The position numbers and the translations under genes were made by a program. Positions 61,330-64,000 of a stretch of 64,000 bases of DNA are shown one piece after another (positions within the stretch are counted from its first letter, which is position 1; each line of letters starts with the position of its first letter). Source of the stretch: Myxacorys almedinensis A (GTDB taxonomy: Bacteria > Cyanobacteriota > Cyanobacteriia > Leptolyngbyales > Leptolyngbyaceae); the NCBI RefSeq assembly GCF_010091945.1, contig NZ_WVIE01000005.1:162009-226008 (forward strand), written 5' to 3'. A model generated the notes under the pieces. The model searched no databases. It worked only from the letters and a program-made list of their open reading frames with translations, and was not told where the DNA came from.

Positions 61330-63594
61330 TCAGAACGTTGACTGTAGACCGATGCGATAGGTTAAACCGGGCTGATAGATACGATTCGATTTTTCGTAAC
61401 TGCGATCTGCAAGATTTTCGAGAAACACCGTAACGCCCAACTGTTTTGAAACCGGAATGCGGAGTCCCAAGTCGAGATTGAGCCACCCTGAAGAAAATTC
61501 GCGATTGCTATCTCCTGGGTTCAAGAAAAACGCACGACGCGCACCGCTAAAATAGCTCGTGTACAGATTCACTTCCCACCCATTCGAGCGATAGCCAATG
61601 CCCAACCGGGCGACCGAGTAAGGGACGAAACTTAGCTGCAATCCCTTCTCGGTGCCGCTTCCAATCTTGGCATCGGTGTAGGTATAGTTGACGAAGGTTG
61701 ACCATTGCGGCGCGATCTGCCAGCGCACTGCTGCTTCTAACCCATTCGTGTTGACCAATCCGACATTTTCCCAACGCCCAGCGATAATGCCCAAACGATC
61801 GTTCAATCGGCTGCCAAAGTAAGTAAATTGACCGAGCAAGCGTGGCGCAAATTGAATATCTAGTCCGGCACTCCAAGACGATCCTGTTTCAGAAGTGAGG
61901 TCGGGGTTGGGCAACCAGTTGTGCACTGTATCGTAAATATAGAGTTGATCAAGTCCTGGATTGCGATGCACCGAAACCCAACTGCCGCGCACAGCTAAGG
62001 TCGGAGAGACTGCCCACCGTGCGCCAACACTTGGGTTGAGGTAACTGCCAAAGTCGCTGGTGAAATTTTGTCGTAGCCCAACTTCGGCTTGGAGGGTGTT
62101 GCTCAGTTGTAGAGTGTTAAGCGCGAATAGAGCAGTTTGGAAGCGATCGCGATCAACTTCTCCATTAAATTGTATGAATCGAGGGACGCTGCTTAAGGTT
62201 TCTCCGGCTAGAGATGCAGCCTGCATATCTACACCCCATCGCAGATTGTTTGCCCGACTGGTTTGCCAATTATGTTCAATTCGGGCATTCAAAGCGCGAG
62301 AATCAAGCCTTCCCGTGCGGGAGAACGTGCCCTGAGCCGGGCCTTCTGTCGTAAAGTAATCTTGGTTAAAGGATAGGGTTGTGGTTAGGGTCGAGTCATC
62401 CCTGTTGCCTAACATTGCTCTCCAGGATAAGCCTGCATTCACCTGATCGTGATTTAAGCGATCGCGCTGGAGGGGAAACCCAAAATATAGCAATCCTCTC
62501 CGGCTAGTCAGCGTTGAAACATCCAAGCTGAGAGTGTTGCGCGGATTTAGATCTAAGCTGAGATTGCCATAATAACTATCACGTTTCACATCGCCATTAA
62601 ACAGCCGCCCATCTGCTCCCCGGTTTGCTGCACCGACGGGCACTCGATAGTCATTTTCGGCTTGAAATCGCTCATAGCTCAGGGCATAGCTTAGCGCCCC
62701 AGCCGATCCGGTAAAATTGCCGCGATAGGTTGATGTGTCGAACGAACCAAATTGTGCAAGTCCATTGAGGGTTGGAGTGCCGCCGCCTTTTTTGGTAATA
62801 ATGTTGACCACACCTCCTACAGCTTCCGAGCCATACAACGTTGCACTTGTGCCGCTAGAGAGTTCTACCTGCTCGATCGCGCTGGTAGAAATGCTGTTGA
62901 GATCTGTGCCGCCATGGTAGGTGCTGATGTTGGTGCCGATTGGTCTGCCATTGAGCAAAAACACCGATTGATTGATCGATGCACCACGGTAGTAAGTTCC
63001 GGTATGGATGTCTGCCCCATAGCCCACGTCGTTGATGGCAAACCCTGGCAAACCGCGCAAAATTTCTGCGGCACTGTCTGCACCCTGCTTGAAAATCTCA
63101 TTCGAGTCGATCGTGTAGACTGGGCTAGTGGTGGGCTTTTGGCGTTTGCCTTCAATGACAACCTCTTCTTCGTCTGAATCTGGTTGAGAAAAAGGTGCCT
63201 GTGCCAAAAGGGTAGACTTATTTAAAGTTTCACTAAATCGTCTCCAAAAATGATTCTGCTCAGATTGAAATCTCAATAGTGTAGCGTCTGTGCTTAAAGG
63301 TTCAACATCACGAATTCTCAATACTGCTGATGAATTAGGAGCAACACTAGCGTTAGCAAGTAGAGAATTGTTAGGTTTAAAAATCTGAATTTTATTACCA
63401 ATTGTTCGAGAATTTTGTTTTGCTGAGTCTAGAGGAGCGTAAACAGTTTCACTCAAAGGACTCGCTTTAATAGAGGTATCATCGGCTTCAAGTGCTTGGG
63501 CAGGAGAGAGAATCCCAACAAGTAGTGCTCCAGAATGCGAGAGCGCGAGGCTTATAAATAAGGGCTTCCGGTCAAAAAGTTTTTTTTGCAGCAC
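61330..63594 (-). CDS. TonB-dependent receptor (BtuB/CirA type)
   Basis: At 754 residues it has a signal peptide (about 1-34) and a long N-terminal extension of about 110 residues without a recognised domain. Then come a TonB-box-like segment (DEEEVVIEGKRQK), the plug (AAEILRGLPGFAINDVGYGA, VELSSGTSATLYGSEAVGGV, VNIITKKGGG), and a barrel ending GLTYRIGLQSTF with terminal Phe. The plug is of the vitamin B12/colicin-type rather than the siderophore FhuA type. No AMIN domain, unlike the receptor at 38255. Substrate is open. No cobalamin riboswitch is visible in the 208-bp upstream spacer. Confidence 0.9.
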   Translation of the reverse strand: MLQKKLFDRKPLFISLALSHSGALLVGILSPAQALEADDTSIKASPLSETVYAPLDSAKQNSRTIGNKIQIFKPNNSLLANASVAPNSSAVLRIRDVEPLSTDATLLRFQSEQNHFWRRFSETLNKSTLLAQAPFSQPDSDEEEVVIEGKRQKPTTSPVYTIDSNEIFKQGADSAAEILRGLPGFAINDVGYGADIHTGTYYRGASINQSVFLLNGRPIGTNISTYHGGTDLNSISTSAIEQVELSSGTSATLYGSEAVGGVVNIITKKGGGTPTLNGLAQFGSFDTSTYRGNFTGSAGALSYALSYERFQAENDYRVPVGAANRGADGRLFNGDVKRDSYYGNLSLDLNPRNTLSLDVSTLTSRRGLLYFGFPLQRDRLNHDQVNAGLSWRAMLGNRDDSTLTTTLSFNQDYFTTEGPAQGTFSRTGRLDSRALNARIEHNWQTSRANNLRWGVDMQAASLAGETLSSVPRFIQFNGEVDRDRFQTALFALNTLQLSNTLQAEVGLRQNFTSDFGSYLNPSVGARWAVSPTLAVRGSWVSVHRNPGLDQLYIYDTVHNWLPNPDLTSETGSSWSAGLDIQFAPRLLGQFTYFGSRLNDRLGIIAGRWENVGLVNTNGLEAAVRWQIAPQWSTFVNYTYTDAKIGSGTEKGLQLSFVPYSVARLGIGYRSNGWEVNLYTSYFSGARRAFFLNPGDSNREFSSGWLNLDLGLRIPVSKQLGVTVFLENLADRSYEKSNRIYQPGLTYRIGLQSTF

Positions 63595-63671
63595 AGCAAC
63601 TCACTTCATTTGCGATCGCATACCACATTTAATTTCGAGGAATCTTAGTGGTAGCTATCCCATGATTTACG

Positions 63672-63703
63672 CAAAAAAAGGCGGTTGTCAAACGACAGCC
63701 TGT
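63672..63703 (-). terminator. Intrinsic terminator on the minus strand
   Basis: On the minus strand AGGCTGTC pairs with GACA/GCCT across a GTTT loop with a 3-nt bulge, and seven T residues follow. It lies downstream of the partial gene at 63803 and upstream of the TonB receptor, so it should end the former's transcript. Confidence 0.5.
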
Positions 63704-63722
63704 CTTATACCAACCCTCCGGT

Positions 63723-63770
63723 CAATAGTTAAGGGCTGAGTTTAATCTCTGTCTCAGCCCTCAACTATTG
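63723..63770. other. 18-bp near-perfect inverted repeat
   Basis: CAATAGTTAAGGGCTGAG (63723-63740) pairs with CTCAGCCCTCAACTATTG (63753-63770), with one mismatch and a 12-nt loop. With the T-tailed hairpin at 63672 it makes a double structure between the partial gene and the receptor gene. It may be a terminator, attenuator or repeat. Confidence 0.6.
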
Positions 63771-63802
63771 TCCCAATCCAAGGTTTAAATCTTACTTTGC
63801 CC

Positions 63803-64000
63803 TTACTGCTCTTGAGCAATTGCAGAGACTGAATCGGGAAGCACTGCCGGATCGTCATCGATCGAGAGCAGGAACTGAATCAACGCAGTCTGATCCTCTG
63901 GGGTGAATCCTGCTTGTTTATCAACCCAGTAATGGTGCCCACTCCCATCAGACTGGATCGCTTGTAAATCTGGGTTAGCTCGATTAGCAGCAACAGCCGT
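63803..64000 (-). CDS. C-terminal end of an unidentified gene (partial)
   Basis: The minus-strand frame is open from the window edge to TAA at 63803-63805, encoding 65 residues that end SVSAIAQEQ. The segment HHYWVDKQAGFTPEDQTALI followed by QFLLSIDDDPAVLP resembles the tail of di-haem cytochrome-type or related periplasmic oxidoreductases (FxxxxQxALxxFLxSL). This is weak evidence. The gene start and any haem motifs are outside the window. Confidence 0.6.
   Translation of the reverse strand, partial: TAVAANRANPDLQAIQSDGSGHHYWVDKQAGFTPEDQTALIQFLLSIDDDPAVLPDSVSAIAQEQ

Noticed and set aside
63595..63802. Cobalamin riboswitch upstream of the BtuB/CirA-like receptor
   Set aside because: I could not find a convincing B12-box or the expected leader length; only hairpins of terminator type are visible.

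Overview
The window is cyanobacterial chromosome. The GCGATCGC octamer (HIP1) is very dense, and the gene content is typical of the phylum: phylloquinone genes menB/menD, sulfolipid genes sqdB/sqdX, DUF29, DUF7219 and TIGR02450 proteins, AMIN-domain TonB receptors and a DesC-type desaturase. A filamentous Leptolyngbya-like organism fits, but nothing here fixes the genus. I see no rRNA, tRNA, CRISPR array, phage or insertion sequence with a recognisable transposase.

Layout. 0-18 kb is mostly housekeeping: a DciA-like DUF721 protein, menB-menD, an M3 peptidase, an FMN reductase, panB, a beta-propeller protein, uvrB, a divergent histidine kinase/response regulator pair, a single-domain response regulator, a PadR regulator, a thioredoxin-reductase-like flavoprotein without a recognisable NADPH site, a coiled-coil protein and a methyltransferase. 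18-30 kb holds a DNA-methyltransferase remnant, an FAD oxidase, two tandem DUF29 genes, a cytosine-deaminase-like amidohydrolase, sqdB-small membrane protein-sqdX, and stress-type genes (CsbD, an acidic disordered protein, a tandem UspA) followed by a thioesterase.

30-37 kb is an accessory island. It starts with wreckage of an iron-uptake locus (AMIN/TonB receptor and sucrase/ferredoxin-like fragments) and DUF4351 tails. Six toxin-antitoxin-like modules follow, some broken, embedded in HIP1-flanked spacer repeats. A 25-nt hairpin repeat occurs four times here. Each copy interrupts a HIP1 octamer, and two copies sit in phase inside reading frames. 37-42.6 kb is an intact iron-uptake locus (TonB receptor, binding lipoprotein, AraC regulator) with a seventh TA pair inside it.

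43.7-55.2 kb is a five-gene, same-strand cluster of exported DUF11-repeat proteins plus a 1163-residue Ig-like/beta-barrel protein. Translational overlaps and intercistronic hairpins suggest a surface-structure operon. 55.6-64 kb returns to general functions: recG, a Nudix hydrolase, rsmD, a pentapeptide/TPR protein, a Trp-rich protein, another TonB receptor, and the 3' end of an unidentified gene.

The most interesting items are the HIP1-interrupting repeat with its filled and empty sites, the DUF11/barrel operon, the papain-fold toxin with its partner, and the NADPH-motif-less flavoprotein. Several small genes (33031, 25174) end in single-base frameshifts that could be real decay or assembly error.
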